Positions 13,705 to 25,065 of a stretch of 64,000 nucleotides of DNA are shown one piece after another. The stretch spans positions 23,967,406 through 24,031,405 of the forward strand of contig OZ020514.1 of assembly GCA_963971425.1 (NCBI GenBank). Reading direction: 5' to 3'. The notes under the pieces were generated by a model, which made no database searches, had not been told where the DNA came from, and saw only the letters and a list, made by a program, of their open reading frames with translations. Origin of the DNA: Bryoerythrophyllum caledonicum (taxonomy: Eukaryota > Streptophyta > Bryopsida > Pottiales > Pottiaceae). Both the position numbers and the translations under genes were made by a program. Within the stretch, counting starts at the first letter, position 1, and every line of letters begins with the position of its first letter.

Positions 13705-13775
13705 TCCCGACAATACATGGGACGTTTCCGACAATACATGGGATGTTTACGGCAATACATGGGACACAATATAGG
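13705..13775. repeat. Short tandem repeat, about three 22-bp units
   Basis: The sequence repeats CCGACAATACATGGGACGTTT with small changes three times (…GACGTTT, …GATGTTT, …GACACAA). The units lie in tandem just outside the left end of element A. Confidence 0.7.
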
Positions 13776-13929
13776 TGATAAAATCAATATATGCAAGCCT
13801 CACCAGTTAAGTAAATAGAAAGTTCATAAATTATGAAACATTGTATCCCCATCTACAAAACAAATGTGACAACAACACAAGGTATTCCACTTCGTACCAC
13901 CTAAACTCCATGCACCACAAAAATTATCC

Positions 13930-13959
13930 TATCCACCCCAATTCTTCTTGGATCTTTTA
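13930..13959 (-). pseudogene. Detached 3' end of gene X
   Basis: On the minus strand this short piece, including one TTTT target-duplication copy (AAAA on this strand), reads in frame as the end of gene X. If element A (13,960-31,930) and one TTTT copy are removed, the sequence at 31,935 and above joins to this piece as KKKSKRSKKNWGG followed by TAG at 13,930-13,932. This is an inference from reading-frame continuity. It also supports the 4-bp target duplication. Confidence 0.65.
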
Positions 13960-13988
13960 ACACCATATTCGTTATATTGGGAGATTTA
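13960..13988 (+). repeat. Left terminal inverted repeat of element A
   Basis: Begins AACACCATATTCGTTATA, continues TTGGGAGATTT, and is preceded by TTTT. It is the inverted partner of 31,902-31,930 and is also found at both ends of the MITE at 33,951-34,354. Confidence 0.9.
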
Positions 13989-14457
13989 GCGACTCCCAAA
14001 TTAACACATGTAGATCATAAGAGCTAAAGTGCACATCTAAACTCTATAATATGGAGGGATATGAGTTTCCATTAAATTGAGAGGTAATGTTTTCTACAAA
14101 AACCCCTAGAAAAATAAGTACTACGGATAACATTACATTACGAATCTAACTATAATATTGAAAAGAAGAACACATTAGTTGACACTTCTTTTATACCACA
14201 TGTGTTCATTGAATATGAATAGCTAAATATTCACACTCGATCCTACTAACCCGGATTAACACCATGCTCCAATTTAGCTAAAAGTGAGCTAAATGACGGA
14301 CAAATATCCACTTGTAAGAGAATTAGCTAAATACATTTTGATGACCCTTTTTTATTTAAAAGAATTTCAATTCTCCTTGTGGAATACACATTGGCAAAAA
14401 ATATGTATAACGAGTTTCAAATGATGGTGCTCAGAAGTGGAAAAAAAATTGCACACA

Positions 14458-14640
14458 CTACCTCTCTTCGAACTAAAGTGTCCCCATCACTTAGAGGTGC
14501 AAGGAACTCAAAAAGGCAATTCCACACACTTTAGCTCCACTTGACCTAGAGTGCGCACCATTACTAAGTACACTGAACTAAATAAGAAGAGTTGCTCACA
14601 CTTTAGCTCCACTAGAGCTAAAGTGCGACTCAACATTTAC
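14458..14640. repeat. Repeat block with CACCATCACTAAGTG and palindromic arms
   Basis: Contains ACACTTTAGCTCCACTAGAG followed by CTAAAGTGCG, a variant of the element's palindrome, alternating with GCACCATTACTAAGTACA. Related blocks lie at 20,345-20,610 and 22,178-22,285. All are inside element A. Confidence 0.65.
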
Positions 14641-14943
14641 TTTCTATCATTCACCATGAAGGCAATTACTGGTATTATTGGTTTCAAGACTAGAAGCAAT
14701 TTACCACATTCTTATTTTAAAAAGAAAATAAAACATGCTGCAAATTATCATCGATACACAAAAACAATGGAGAGAATATTTCATAGCAATCATTGGCATC
14801 ACATATTATAGTCATACAAAGTGTAAATTAATCAAATACAAATATCTATAATCTCAGCACCAATGGATCTAACCATACTACATGAAGTATTACGCATCAG
14901 AATCTAAAATCTAGGAAAAGGAAACTCCATTTATCTAAGTCTA

Positions 14944-17776
14944 TTACGATTTGGACCAGGCAAGTGCTTCCAAGGAGGCCTTGATAATTGCTACTTGTCC
15001 CTTCGGAATTTTTGTAGTTGAATCTTGCACATGACCTCCATCCCTCTTTGAAGACCTAGGTTTCCATGCTGTCAAGATTGAATCGATACTCTCCCACGTT
15101 ATGACTATCCCCTTTTCAAATGTCCAGCGAAGGTTGCAATCTGTATCCCAATCTTTAAAGAACTTCAAAACATCCCAATCACGCGATATAGGGCGGAAGA
15201 ATTGGATACGCACGGTGTTTGGCATATCCGGTTTAGAATTAGGATCTGAAACTGCTTGAGCAATCCAAAATGGGCGCTCGTCCCCATCACAAGGCCGCAA
15301 TGCAACAAAATAGCCATCAAAAAGATCACGACCAACTCTAAAAGAAGGAGGTGGACGATCGCGTCTATGGCCAACAAAAGGCTCATCTTCACGGTACTCC
15401 TCGGGAACCTCACCCTCCGTTGAGAACTCATCTTCAATGGCATGGGCAATTCGCGTCGATGGCCAAAAGCCGTCTTTCAATGATATTGGCATATCCATTG
15501 GAATTATCAAAGCATCTCTAACATCGCGCCAAAAATACGATAGCGGCTCAAAACGCGAACGGGCTTCAACAGACTCCCGCGATGATTGCTCCCAGTGATC
15601 GATGAATCCTGAAAGTCCCTTCACGACTTCATGGAGATGCCGCATCGTAGAAGGCTTCAATGCATCAGGTTCTCCGCGAGGCCATAAAGACCTCCCTTCA
15701 GAATCCTCCTTCCACAATTTGATGCCACTACCTTCTCCTCCCTTAGGAAGCCAATCCTCATCATGGCAAAGGATTTTATACTTCATTACCGGACAACCAC
15801 TTGAGTCCACATTAAACTTGAACTGATGAGCCTTCGTATGACCCTGCAAAGCTTCATCACCGTCCGCAATCATATCTCCAATGAACTTCTTAAAGTCAGG
15901 AACCTCTTAAATGAGATGTGGGATTGTGGGAACACTCTCATTTTTCATAAACGACCTCATGAGCAAAGAAATGGTTGGAAAACTCTCCTTCCTCAGTGTC
16001 ATACTCCAACGTCCAAATAATGCATCTATATCATCATGTGTATGACCAACTAGCAAAAAATTAACGTATACCTCGCGGAAGATGCGTTTTGCAACAAGGA
16101 CAGACCAAAAACAGAAAACAAATCTATTTTTGTTATCACCAACTGCATTGTCCATTTGCACGTTCAATATTGGTGGCAAAGACCTCCCTGGAACTAGGAT
16201 ATCTGGAATCTGCCCTAATGGATCCAAACACATCTTCGCACCTTGTAATACCGCCGCATACAATGGATGAGAACCAGATTCTGGAAAGAGTTGTCGGGAC
16301 GATGACTTCGGAGGCGCCTCCAGGTCACGCAATAGTTTTGCAAACGACCCGACCGTGTAATTGGCATCATGGGAGTATAAATCAAGGCCGTAATGGGTGT
16401 AACGTTGGTCCACATGACCATGGGCAAGCATGCCTGTGATTGCAAGAGGCAACTTCATAAGCCCATCTAAGTGCTTTGTTTTATGTGAAAAAACTGGGGA
16501 GGCGGTCTTTGAGTGATCCATCTTATCATACATGATGGTAAGAACCTCCTCGGGTGACGACTTTGATTGGAATCGGTTCAGGTAGTACAAGTCCCGATGT
16601 GAGAAAGCAGAATCGATGTGAACCTGCATCTTCTTTTGCCATAGCAGTGATGCTTGTGTTCTAGGTTGAGTAGGCTTCTTCTGATCCTGGTAATTATCAC
16701 AAATAGAACAACGGGCAAAGTTGTCTCCACCTTTCTTGGCATAGTACTCAGGGAAGCTCACTCGCCGAATCTTACTCAAGCTTGAGGTTGAGATTGGCGG
16801 CAATCCACAATCAACGAGATGATCATCAAGAAGCGGTATCTGATCCTTCCACTTAAAACTTGCAGGTAAGACCTTTGCCACAACCTTCTCGCCAGATGGG
16901 AGAACACGAGACTTGTGAGGCATGTGGTTCGCATGTCTATCGAGAATGGCTCCAAGAGCGACAGTAGCCACAACCGTATGACCTCTAGGCTTGCGCAAAC
17001 CGGTATTCCCGTGGTGTTGAGCGGCATGACCAGCGGCAGCGTCCTTCACATTCCGATAGAAAGTACTCGAACTTACACCCATGATTTTCATCCAGGCATG
17101 GGCACAAACGTCCAAACCCTCTAGGGTCACAACCTTCCTACCCGCAACGTTTCTATGAAACTGTCTGTGAACGTCGAGTTTGATATGATTTCTGAACTGC
17201 ACAATGGTCTCAGTGTACAAGCGAGTCTGAAGGACATTGTATTTTGTCTCTAGAGTAGTGTTGAACACAGTTTTTACTGCAACAACTATTGCTCGCAACA
17301 GCGTTAATGGAAACAAGGGTCATGAGGAATTCAACATTCCTGGACACTGTTGGACGTGTATTCCTTGAGGAATTGTCGTACGAACAGGAGCTCCCACCTA
17401 GAGGTCTCTTACGCTCAACCAACCAGACATTGTAAACGTCCCTAAGGCAATGATGGAAGAGACTCACGCCGTTTAAGAAGACTTGTTGAATAGGCCAGGA
17501 CTTAAACGAGTACCTCCACTCATCAGGAGCTTCCTCCAGAACAAAAGTACTAGACACATGTACTACAACATTAGAATCCCCAAGAGGACCAGAGGAACCT
17601 AGAAGTGCACTGGACTGGACATTGCAAACCAACCCCTCCGCAACGCGAACACCCGAACCATTGTGAAGCGAAACAATCATCCCGACCCAGCGACGGCGAG
17701 GAATAACATCAAACTCAGGAAGGTCTGGGTTCACGGGAGCGTCAACATGAACATCGTCGCCCTCCGAAGACGACAT
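14944..17776 (-). pseudogene. DUF7869-type protein, probable transposase of element A (nearly intact)
   Basis: Starting at ATG 17,774-17,776 (MSSSEGDD), the reading covers about 944 codons to TAA at 14,944. It has two visible lesions: a frameshift near 17,225-17,250 and an in-frame TAA at 15,907-15,909. Just before the frameshift is CCSKNC, a likely zinc ligand set, and further on CSICDNY. Three acidic clusters then follow: MYDKMDHSK, QMDNAVGDNKNRF and GHTHDDIDALF. These match the conserved spine of DUF7869 proteins and would suit an RNase-H-like DDE nuclease, though that role is inferred. The C-terminal ~300 residues contain FEPLSYFWRDVRDALI and RPPPSFRVGRDLFDGYFVAL, also present in element B. 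The gene is oriented away from the cargo gene, across a shared spacer. Base composition is GC-richer than its surroundings. Confidence 0.75.
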
Positions 17777-17884
17777 CCTGCATTCCAATGAGATAAATAT
17801 TAAATAACCCTGACAAATTTGATTGGGAAAATATCTTGTAGGAATAGACATCAATGAAGAAGCATAGGAAGAGGGTAATTAATC

Positions 17885-18278
17885 TCGAATCGAGGTAAGG
17901 TCTGGCGCTTAAAAATAACTATGATTCAAGTGAGTTGACATTGTAAACCAGGCAAATTTAGCTCGACTCGAGGTAAACTCATGCGGTATTTTATGACAAG
18001 TATAAAATTTCATGCGATTAGTTATATTCCGAATATGAAATTATCTCACCCTAGTCAGTGACAATTAAGCCCGATCCAGCCTAAATTAATGACTATCAGA
18101 CTCATTGTCATTTTATCTCGAGTCGAGGTAAATAGAAATAGAATATAAGGTATGATAGTTTAGCTCGACTCGAGCTAAACAGTAGATACATTATAGTATC
18201 ACAGTATGGCTCGACTCGAGCTAAACTATCTTACCTTCTTTCGAGGGACAGTTTAGCTCGACTTGAGCTAAACTGTCC
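17885..18278. repeat. Palindrome cluster upstream of the DUF7869 gene
   Basis: At least five copies of the palindrome lie within 400 bp of the probable promoter. A perfect 23-bp copy is at 18,158-18,180. A shorter perfect core is at 18,209-18,221. A 33-bp copy with one mismatch is at 18,246-18,278. Decayed ones lie near 17,885, 17,955 and 18,117. The half-site is TTTAGCTCGA with a central C. Confidence 0.85.
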
Positions 18279-18888
18279 TTCCGTGATTCTCGGCGTCTTT
18301 TTAGGGATTCATAAGGTAAAACTCTTCAGCCTGTGAATCTGACTCTTAGTGTACCACAACCCAAATCTTTCTGTCAATCGTCAAGAAACTCGCAGTGATG
18401 CTTCAAAATCACAGTAGCAACTGGAACCACCGCAATAACCCTACACACTGTCACATCCTAATTGCTAGAGACTGTGCACGGAGAATGCAAGAAGTATACA
18501 TTATGTACCTTATGAAGAAGACAACTGATGCGTTGTTGCCTGGCGCAAGCGCCCTGCTCAACCGTGCGCAACCTATAGATGTTACCCTCCTCAACCTCCG
18601 ACAGTTGTTCAACCTCCAAGCCTCTCCACAACAACCTTGCACAGCAACCAAAGTGAGAAGGAAAGAAATGAAGAAAGTTTTTGAGGATCGGCGAGGTCAC
18701 TCACAGACACACGACCGTTTCAGAATTGGCGGGAGGAAACTTCACAATTGGCGGGGGGACTTTTCCACAGCCCCTAAAAAAGTGCAAATTCGAAATCTTA
18801 GCGGGAAACAGAATCAACTATTTCCTGGCTGACTAAAATAAGGAAGAGTACATACCTCGAATCTACTCGCACATGCGAGTTATATACA

Positions 18889-19020
18889 AGGTTTTAGGGT
18901 AATGCTCAAGGTTTGGATTAGGGTTAGGTTTAGGGTTTAGGATTAGGGTTTTTAGGGTTTGGTTTTAGAGTTTAGGATTTGGTATTTAGGGTCAGGTTTA
19001 GGGTTCACGGTTTAGGGTCC
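18889..19020. repeat. Interstitial telomere-like / telo-box array
   Basis: Degenerate TTTAGGG units (TTAGGGTTAGGTTTAGGG, TTTAGGATTAGGG and others) cover about 130 bp, roughly 1.1 kb upstream of the DUF7869 start. On the gene's own strand these read AAACCCTAA, the plant telo-box. An equivalent block sits at the same relative place in element B (39,228-39,325), so it belongs to the element and is not a chromosome-end scar. Confidence 0.8.
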
Positions 19021-21720
19021 TTCGTTTATGTGTTATCTTCTAACGTCATTTCATTTCAATATAATAATACTTTGAAGATTCAAGATATTTGCCAATTCAA
19101 CTAAGGTTTAGGGAAATGTAGAGAAGATACTGAGATGACTAGAAATAAATTGTATTACAATCCAAATAGGAGTTATCTATTATGTTGAAATCAAAGACCT
19201 TAACAAACGAGTAGCATTCACCAAACAAAAAAAACATGTTATATGTGCACGTGTATTTTTAGCCAAAAAGTATGTATTCAAACATGCTTTGGACATCATT
19301 TCTTTGGGGTTTTAAAAAAGTGCATCATGTTACTATTTTGTCATCAATTTAGAATGTGCATTCTTTGGCAAGAATCCCAAGTGTCCCCATGGTCTGAATT
19401 TCAAATTGAAATTGCTTACTATCCACTTAGAGGTACTCAAAGACTTGAAATGTGCGCAAACTAATATTTGGATTAAAATATCTTATATTTGAGTTCACAT
19501 TGTATTATCATGAGTTTAGGGTGTGGCAATCTAAGCATGACATGAAAGATGGAAGAATTCTTGTCCATACACAATTTATTTCATGTTTTGACGTGAAATT
19601 AAAGACTTTGTCATTTGTAAAACAAAGAGAGTGGAACAATATTAAAAGATTTAAACAAAATATGGAGAGACCTCCTCATGACAAAAAAAGGATAATCAAA
19701 ATATAAAATATAACTAATACAAAGTGTATCACTTAGTGCATCAGGCATAATTTAATGTTCGTAATGTAAGTAATTTTGAATTTATTTATACATGCAAAAA
19801 AGGAATAATTAGTTTTTGAGCACATTCTAGTGGTCGCAAATTATATTTGAAATTCTCAAAATTTTGTAGAAGGATGATAAAAGTCATGAGGCATAATTAT
19901 TAGTAATTTATTTTCTCAATGAACGTCTTCAATTAAAGTTATGCGAGCCAAAAGAGAAACTTCTCGATTGCCGGCACGTCGAGCAACCTAAAAAACGTTT
20001 TGCTATGACACAGTATGGAATGAGATATTTTCAATACATAGAAGTAATATTAGAACGAACTATATTGTCGAAAAACATGTTATTTTTCTAGTGAAAAACA
20101 AGACTACATCCCAATTCATACATTTTCACACATTGTCACATATTATTGATTTAGGGTACCAAGAATACTTAGACTTCATATCCACTGAAGGCTAGGGGAT
20201 TATTATATTTTTTTGCTTTTTAATTTTACTATTGGAGATTTAGGTCCACATATTTTGAAAATCCTTTTAAAATTCAAAGGATTACTTTTTCACTTGTAAA
20301 ATACTTAACCATAAAGAGAAGTACGGAGTTCAAAATGATTGTTTGAAGAAGTGGAAATACACATTGCACATACATCAGCTCAGTTTTTAGCAGAGGTGTG
20401 CACCATCACTACGTGCAATGACTAAAAGGAAGGTGTGGACACACTTTAGCTCCACTGGTGCTAACATGTGCCTCATCACTAGGTGCAGTGAACTAAAAAG
20501 AAAATATGCACAGTTTAGCTCTACTAGCTCTAAATTGTGCACCATCACTAAATGGAGTAGATTAGAAAGCAAAAATGCACTATGTAGCTCCAGTATACAG
20601 AAGATAGCTTCTAGAGAAGTGGACACTAAGTAGGAATCCATACAATAATTGTAAAATGTACAATAAGTGTAGTGACAAAACTATACATCACCCAATGTCA
20701 ACTACCACTCTAAATGTCAATCCTAGTAAATAGTGGAACATAAAGTTTTTTACTTGTGGACAATTAGTTTAGGAAACCTTAATCATGGTTTGATTACATC
20801 TTGAGCATCATAGTAAAGAAGGGTTGAGTGCATGTAGAAAAACAAGAATTTGCAAGAAAGAGCTTGGGAATAATCGGACGTAGGTACGGAGCAAACAAAA
20901 AATATCAAAAATTGGACAAAGTAGAATATAAAATATGGAGGGAAAATGAAACAACAAGTAGAAAATTGGAAATATAAGAACATTCTGCTGGAAACGAAAA
21001 TGAGTAAAGAAAGGAATATTCGAAAAGGAAAAAACTTAAACATACAACAAATATAGAAATACAAGTAAAATACTCATTAGATATCCATCACATATTATGC
21101 ATTCAATGTGCAATACATATTCAGTAAATATTCATTAAGTACTTATTGAATATTCAAATACACATTAATTTTACATTAGAAATTTATGCACTATTCATTA
21201 ACTAATCATTAAGAGTGCATTAAATACTCTATAAATAATCATTAAATATACAAATATTAATTAAACTATCATAAAATATACTTTTAAAACTTCAAACATT
21301 CATTAAGTAAAATTTAAATATTCTTTAATTGTGCATAAAAGTTACAGATATACAAATATACATGAATTATCCTATAAAAAATCATAACAAAGTCATTAGT
21401 TATTGGCTAATTATATGATTACACATTAAATATTCATTAGATAATATTAAAATATATTTAAAAAATGCAAGAGATGGGAATGAGAATAGTTGTGGATAAG
21501 ACAATAAGAAATTGAGGTTGAAGATGAGGCGAAGAATAAATGCATGGCCTTCGGTAGTCAAAACATATTGAGCTTATACAATTTATCAAGTATCAAAATT
21601 GTGTGCTAGGGAAGAGTTTTGATAGAGGGCTATTACAAAATGAATTCTAGTAGGTGAACAAATGAGGGATAATATTCAGGACAATGGTGGCTAAAACTAG
21701 TTTTCAACTTGTTGACAAAT
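19021..21720. other. AT-rich spacer of element A, no gene
   Basis: Very AT-rich, with TTAAATATTCATTA-like low-complexity runs at 21,060-21,480. Open stretches are short and have no domain. A repeat block with palindromic arms lies at 20,345-20,610 (TTTAGCTCCACTGGTGCTAA and CACCATCACTAGGTGCAGTG). Confidence 0.55.
20345..20610. repeat. Repeat block with CACCATCACTA and palindromic arms
   Basis: Two to three imperfect units, each with CACACTTTAGCTCCACT-like arms and GTGCACCATCACTAAATG spacers. Related to 14,458-14,640 and 22,178-22,285. Confidence 0.65.
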
Positions 21721-21726
21721 AGTGTA

Positions 21727-22130
21727 CTAGAAAAAGAGAATCTCCACCGGGGCCGAGGGACCGGGATGCAAGAATAAACACGGTAAAGCCCACTCCGTGA
21801 GGCCTAGTCCGGTGTCTCGGTTCACTGGAGTGGCGGCGACGGTTCTTCTAAACAATAAATTTACAAATAGTACAGGGAGACCAAAATTCCCCGGGAGCAT
21901 GTGTTCAATCATGTAATTACACGAGGGAATTAAAGAAAATCAATAAACACCCCAAAAAAAATCAGCCTACTAAAGCGTTAGTGTTGGGCGCTGGCGTTCC
22001 CTCACAGTGGCCAATTCGGGGACGGTGCGGGGGGAAAAGGGTAACCTCCCTCCCTTCATCTCAAACTTGGGCACCTTCCCGCAGGCGTGGAAAATTCTCC
22101 GTCAGGGGTGGAGATGCTGTAACTACTGGA
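21727..22130. other. GC-rich island of unknown origin inside the AT-rich spacer
   Basis: A sharp change in composition: CTCCACCGGGGCCGAGGGAC, GGTGTCTCGGTTCACTGGAG, GACGGTGCGGGGGGAAAAGG. No open frame is convincing. It could be a fragment of another element, such as an LTR or non-coding RNA gene. I cannot assign it. Confidence 0.4.
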
Positions 22131-22177
22131 TTTGTACCGTTAGAGTAAAAGAAAAATGAAGTGAAAAGTAAAGAAAA

Positions 22178-22285
22178 AATTCACACTTTAGCTCTATTAG
22201 AGCTAAAGTGTGCACCATCACTAAGTGTAGGGAACTAAAAAGGAAGTATGCACACTTTAGCTCCAATATACAATTTCAAGATGTG
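22178..22285. repeat. Repeat block with CACCATCACTAAGTG and palindromic arms
   Basis: CACACTTTAGCTCTATTAGA followed by GCTAAAGTGTG forms a palindrome. GCACCATCACTAAGTGTAGG and a half palindrome (CACACTTTAGCTCC) follow. Third member of the block family in element A. Confidence 0.65.
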
Positions 22286-22859
22286 GTCTTAACATACTTA
22301 TTGTCTGTTCGATTTTCATAGTAAATAATATCAAACTCATAAAAAATCAAAACGTGAATTGAACGTAATAGAATTTTAAAATCGTAGCTTTAGAACTCTC
22401 TTAAGTGTGCTTCACCTAATAATTGGTGTAGGAGGAACTTATATACATCGATGGTAATGAATTTACTCCTTGTGTAATGCAGAAATTGAAATCGAGTCAA
22501 GTGAAAGCAAGCTGATCCACTAAAACCATGAAAGAAAACTAAACACTAAAATCCTGTTTCTAAGACTAATATATATTCGTTCACTTCCGTCCAATCCAAG
22601 TTTGTGTATTATTGAGAAAATGCTAATTTAGAAGTTTTAATTGAGATCATACGAATGAAATTGGAAATAATCACTTTTCTTTTGCTACCTGTTCGTTGCC
22701 CGAGAATATGCAAAATTGTAGTGTTAATGGCCTAGAAAAAATGTGTAGGAAATTTACGATTACAAAAATACTACACGCGCGTAATATCTTGAACTTGTTC
22801 TAGAAAGATTAAATTGGCTTCTTGAAACTCCGGGTATCAATAATGAAGGTGAATGAATT

Positions 22860-23561
22860 GTGGTGCATCCATCTGTAATACCCGAGGGTCTCACCCGAAT
22901 ATCACGAAGGGTATCCCGAGGGTATCTCGGGAGCACCACACGGCCACAGGGTTTCGACCTTCACGGCATTAGGTGCCCTCGAGAGTACCCCACAAAAACG
23001 TGGCGCTCGGCTTTTCTCTTCCCTTTTCGTTGCTGTCCAGGTTTTGTGTGTGTGTTGAGTTGTTGTTTTTTGAGTCTTGTGCATTTATGCGTTGATTCGT
23101 CGTTGCGAGTTTGCGGTTCGTGTTGCTTTCGTTATCTACAGGGTTTGTTAAGTTTGTGTATTCTGTAGCGCTGCGTTTAGGCTTTCGTGCGCAATTTACT
23201 GGAGGTTAGGGTTTCCTGCGGATAGGGTTTGTTGGACGTGCGATTTTTTGTTGTGAGAGTTCGCGTATACTGTAACGCTAGAGTTTAGGGTTGTTTGTGT
23301 GAGATTGTTTGAGTTTCTATGAGTTTGTGAGAGTTTGTGTGAGTTTCTGTGAGTTCGTGTGAGTTTCTGTGAGTTTCTGAGAGTTTCTATGAGTTTCCGA
23401 GAGTTTCTGTGAGTTTCTGTGAGTGTGAGTTTTTGTGAGTTCCTGTGAGTGTGTGTGAGTTTCTGTGAACACGTAGAGTCTAAAACGGCCCTACGCGGAG
23501 GATTGACGTGAACAAAGAACAAGATTGCAGCTATTTCATTCGAATTTCTCAGTTTCCTAAG
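22860..23561 (+). promoter_or_regulatory. Probable promoter and non-coding first exon of the rightward gene
   Basis: A CpG-rich stretch with telo-box-like TAGGGTTT motifs at about 23,207, 23,223 and 23,284 is followed by a GTGAGTTTCT tandem repeat and by a strong donor-like AAG/GTGAGT at 23,561/23,562. A matching acceptor (TTGTTGTTGCAG) ends at 23,949. The same order, TG-rich leader then donor then short exon with ATG, occurs in element B. The transcription start cannot be placed. Confidence 0.5.
23296..23466 (+). repeat. GTGAGTTTCT tandem repeat in the leader
   Basis: About fifteen imperfect 10-bp units (GTGAGTTTCT, GAGAGTTTCT, ATGAGTTTCC). Roughly ten contain GTGAGT, the consensus plant 5' splice-site hexamer, and the array lies about 100 bp upstream of the probable real donor. 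Confidence 0.75.
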
Positions 23562-23693
23562 GTGAGTGCACATATTCAGTCTTGCATTTCTTTCGATATT
23601 TGTGTAGTTTTGCTTTAGATATGATGTATTGAAACATTATGATAGCATTGCTTTTGATGTATGTGTGAGAAAATAGATGAGATTGTGTATTCA

Positions 23694-23915
23694 ATGTGCT
23701 GGTTTGAATGTGGTGGTTTGTGGTGGTTTGTGCTAGTTTAAATGTGCTGGTTTGTGCTAGTTTAGATGTGCACATTGAGGTCAATGGTGTGGTTTCAATT
23801 GCTAAATTCAATGTGCTGAATTCAATGTGTTAATTTCATTGTGCTCATTTCAAAGTGCTGATTTCATTGTGAATGATTTCAATGTGCTGGTTTCCATGTG
23901 CTACTGTGATTGATT
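23694..23915 (+). repeat. AATGTGCTGGTTT-like tandem repeats in intron 1
   Basis: Imperfect repeats of TTTGTGCTAGTTTA and TTCAATGTGCTGATTTC fill the first proposed intron (23,562-23,949). Confidence 0.65.
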
Positions 23916-24110
23916 TTGTGTGTGTGTGGGTTTGTTATTGTTGTTGCAGGACGTTTAGTTCCAGCAGAATTTGTCTGGGATTAAGGTTCATAATCAATGG
24001 CTGAAAGGTAAAATCCATGCTCTCACCCAGGAGCCCTAAACCCTACGCCTTCAATATCAAAGATCGAAAGAAGAATCTGCACAACCTCTCTCCAGCATGC
24101 TCCTTTGGCT

Positions 24111-25065
24111 ACACTTTAACTCAACTCGAGGTAAAGTGTGACCAACAAAGCACGCTGGAGAGCACACTTTAGCTCGACTCGAGCTAAAGTGTGGACAATA
24201 GTGCACAATGGACGCCCACTTACGCTTGAGTTTAGCTTAAATGTACGACTAAATACATCTTTGGTTGCGCTAAAGCCGGCTCCAGAGAAAGAAATTAAAA
24301 AAAATTGGAGGTCTTTACCGGTCAAAAATGTCATGACCTTCCAATAAAGCCAGCCCACTTTACCTCGAATCGAGCTAAAGTGTAAGACAATAAACATAAA
24401 CAACAACTCAAACACAACAACATTCGGACTCTAAACATTCCAGAAATATAGTATACCAATGATAATTATGACTTAACTCATGTCAACTTCTCTTTCACCT
24501 TTCACAAGTAGGCAAGAGCTTCAGACGTGCTCCAACCACTTGAGAACCTCGATGAGTGAGGTTCGTGAGTGATTAGAGCGGAACAAAAGCTCTTCCACAG
24601 TTCTGAAAATTGGACGAGAAGTAGCCATGAATTGAATCAAATAGTCTAGTAAAGTCGTATGAATGATCAATGTTAGTGTCAGAACCACTCAGCTATGCAT
24701 TCTATGTATAAGCACTTTAGCTCGAGTCGAGCTAAAGATGTAGCTAACGCTTGATTACAGCATTGTTACAGTCGTGTAGTTGTAGTCTAGTCTCTCAACT
24801 CATGTCTATTTTTCGTTCACCTCTCATTAATTGTGCATGAGCTTCAGTCCCGCTCCAACCACTTGAGAACCTCTAAGAGTGAGGTTCGTGAGTGATTGGA
24901 TCGGTTCGTAAGCTTTTCCACGGTTTTGGGAGTTGAACGAGAAGTAGGCATGAGTTGATTGAAAGGGTCTAAGAGAATGTTCTAATTGACTAAATTTTGT
25001 TGCAGAGTATTATTCACATACTTGTATAAAGTTACACTTTAGCTCGAGTCGAGCTAAAGTGTGAC
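24111..25065. repeat. Palindrome cluster in intron 2 of the cargo gene
   Basis: Copies of the element palindrome: 24,163-24,193 (31 bp, perfect), 24,715-24,737 (23 bp, perfect), 25,031-25,065 (35 bp, one mismatch), with decayed copies at 24,111-24,140 and 24,356-24,382. The central base is C in the first and G in the next two. All lie between donor 24,008 and acceptor 25,132. Confidence 0.85.

Noticed and set aside
18395..18832. A 145-codon plus-strand open frame in element A
   Set aside because: It lies in the probable 5' region of the minus-strand DUF7869 gene, has no domain, and the matching place in element B (about 38,650-39,080) does not keep it open.
18889..19020. True telomere or chromosome-end fusion
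   Set aside because: The units are degenerate, the block is short, and the same block occurs at the same relative place in element B.
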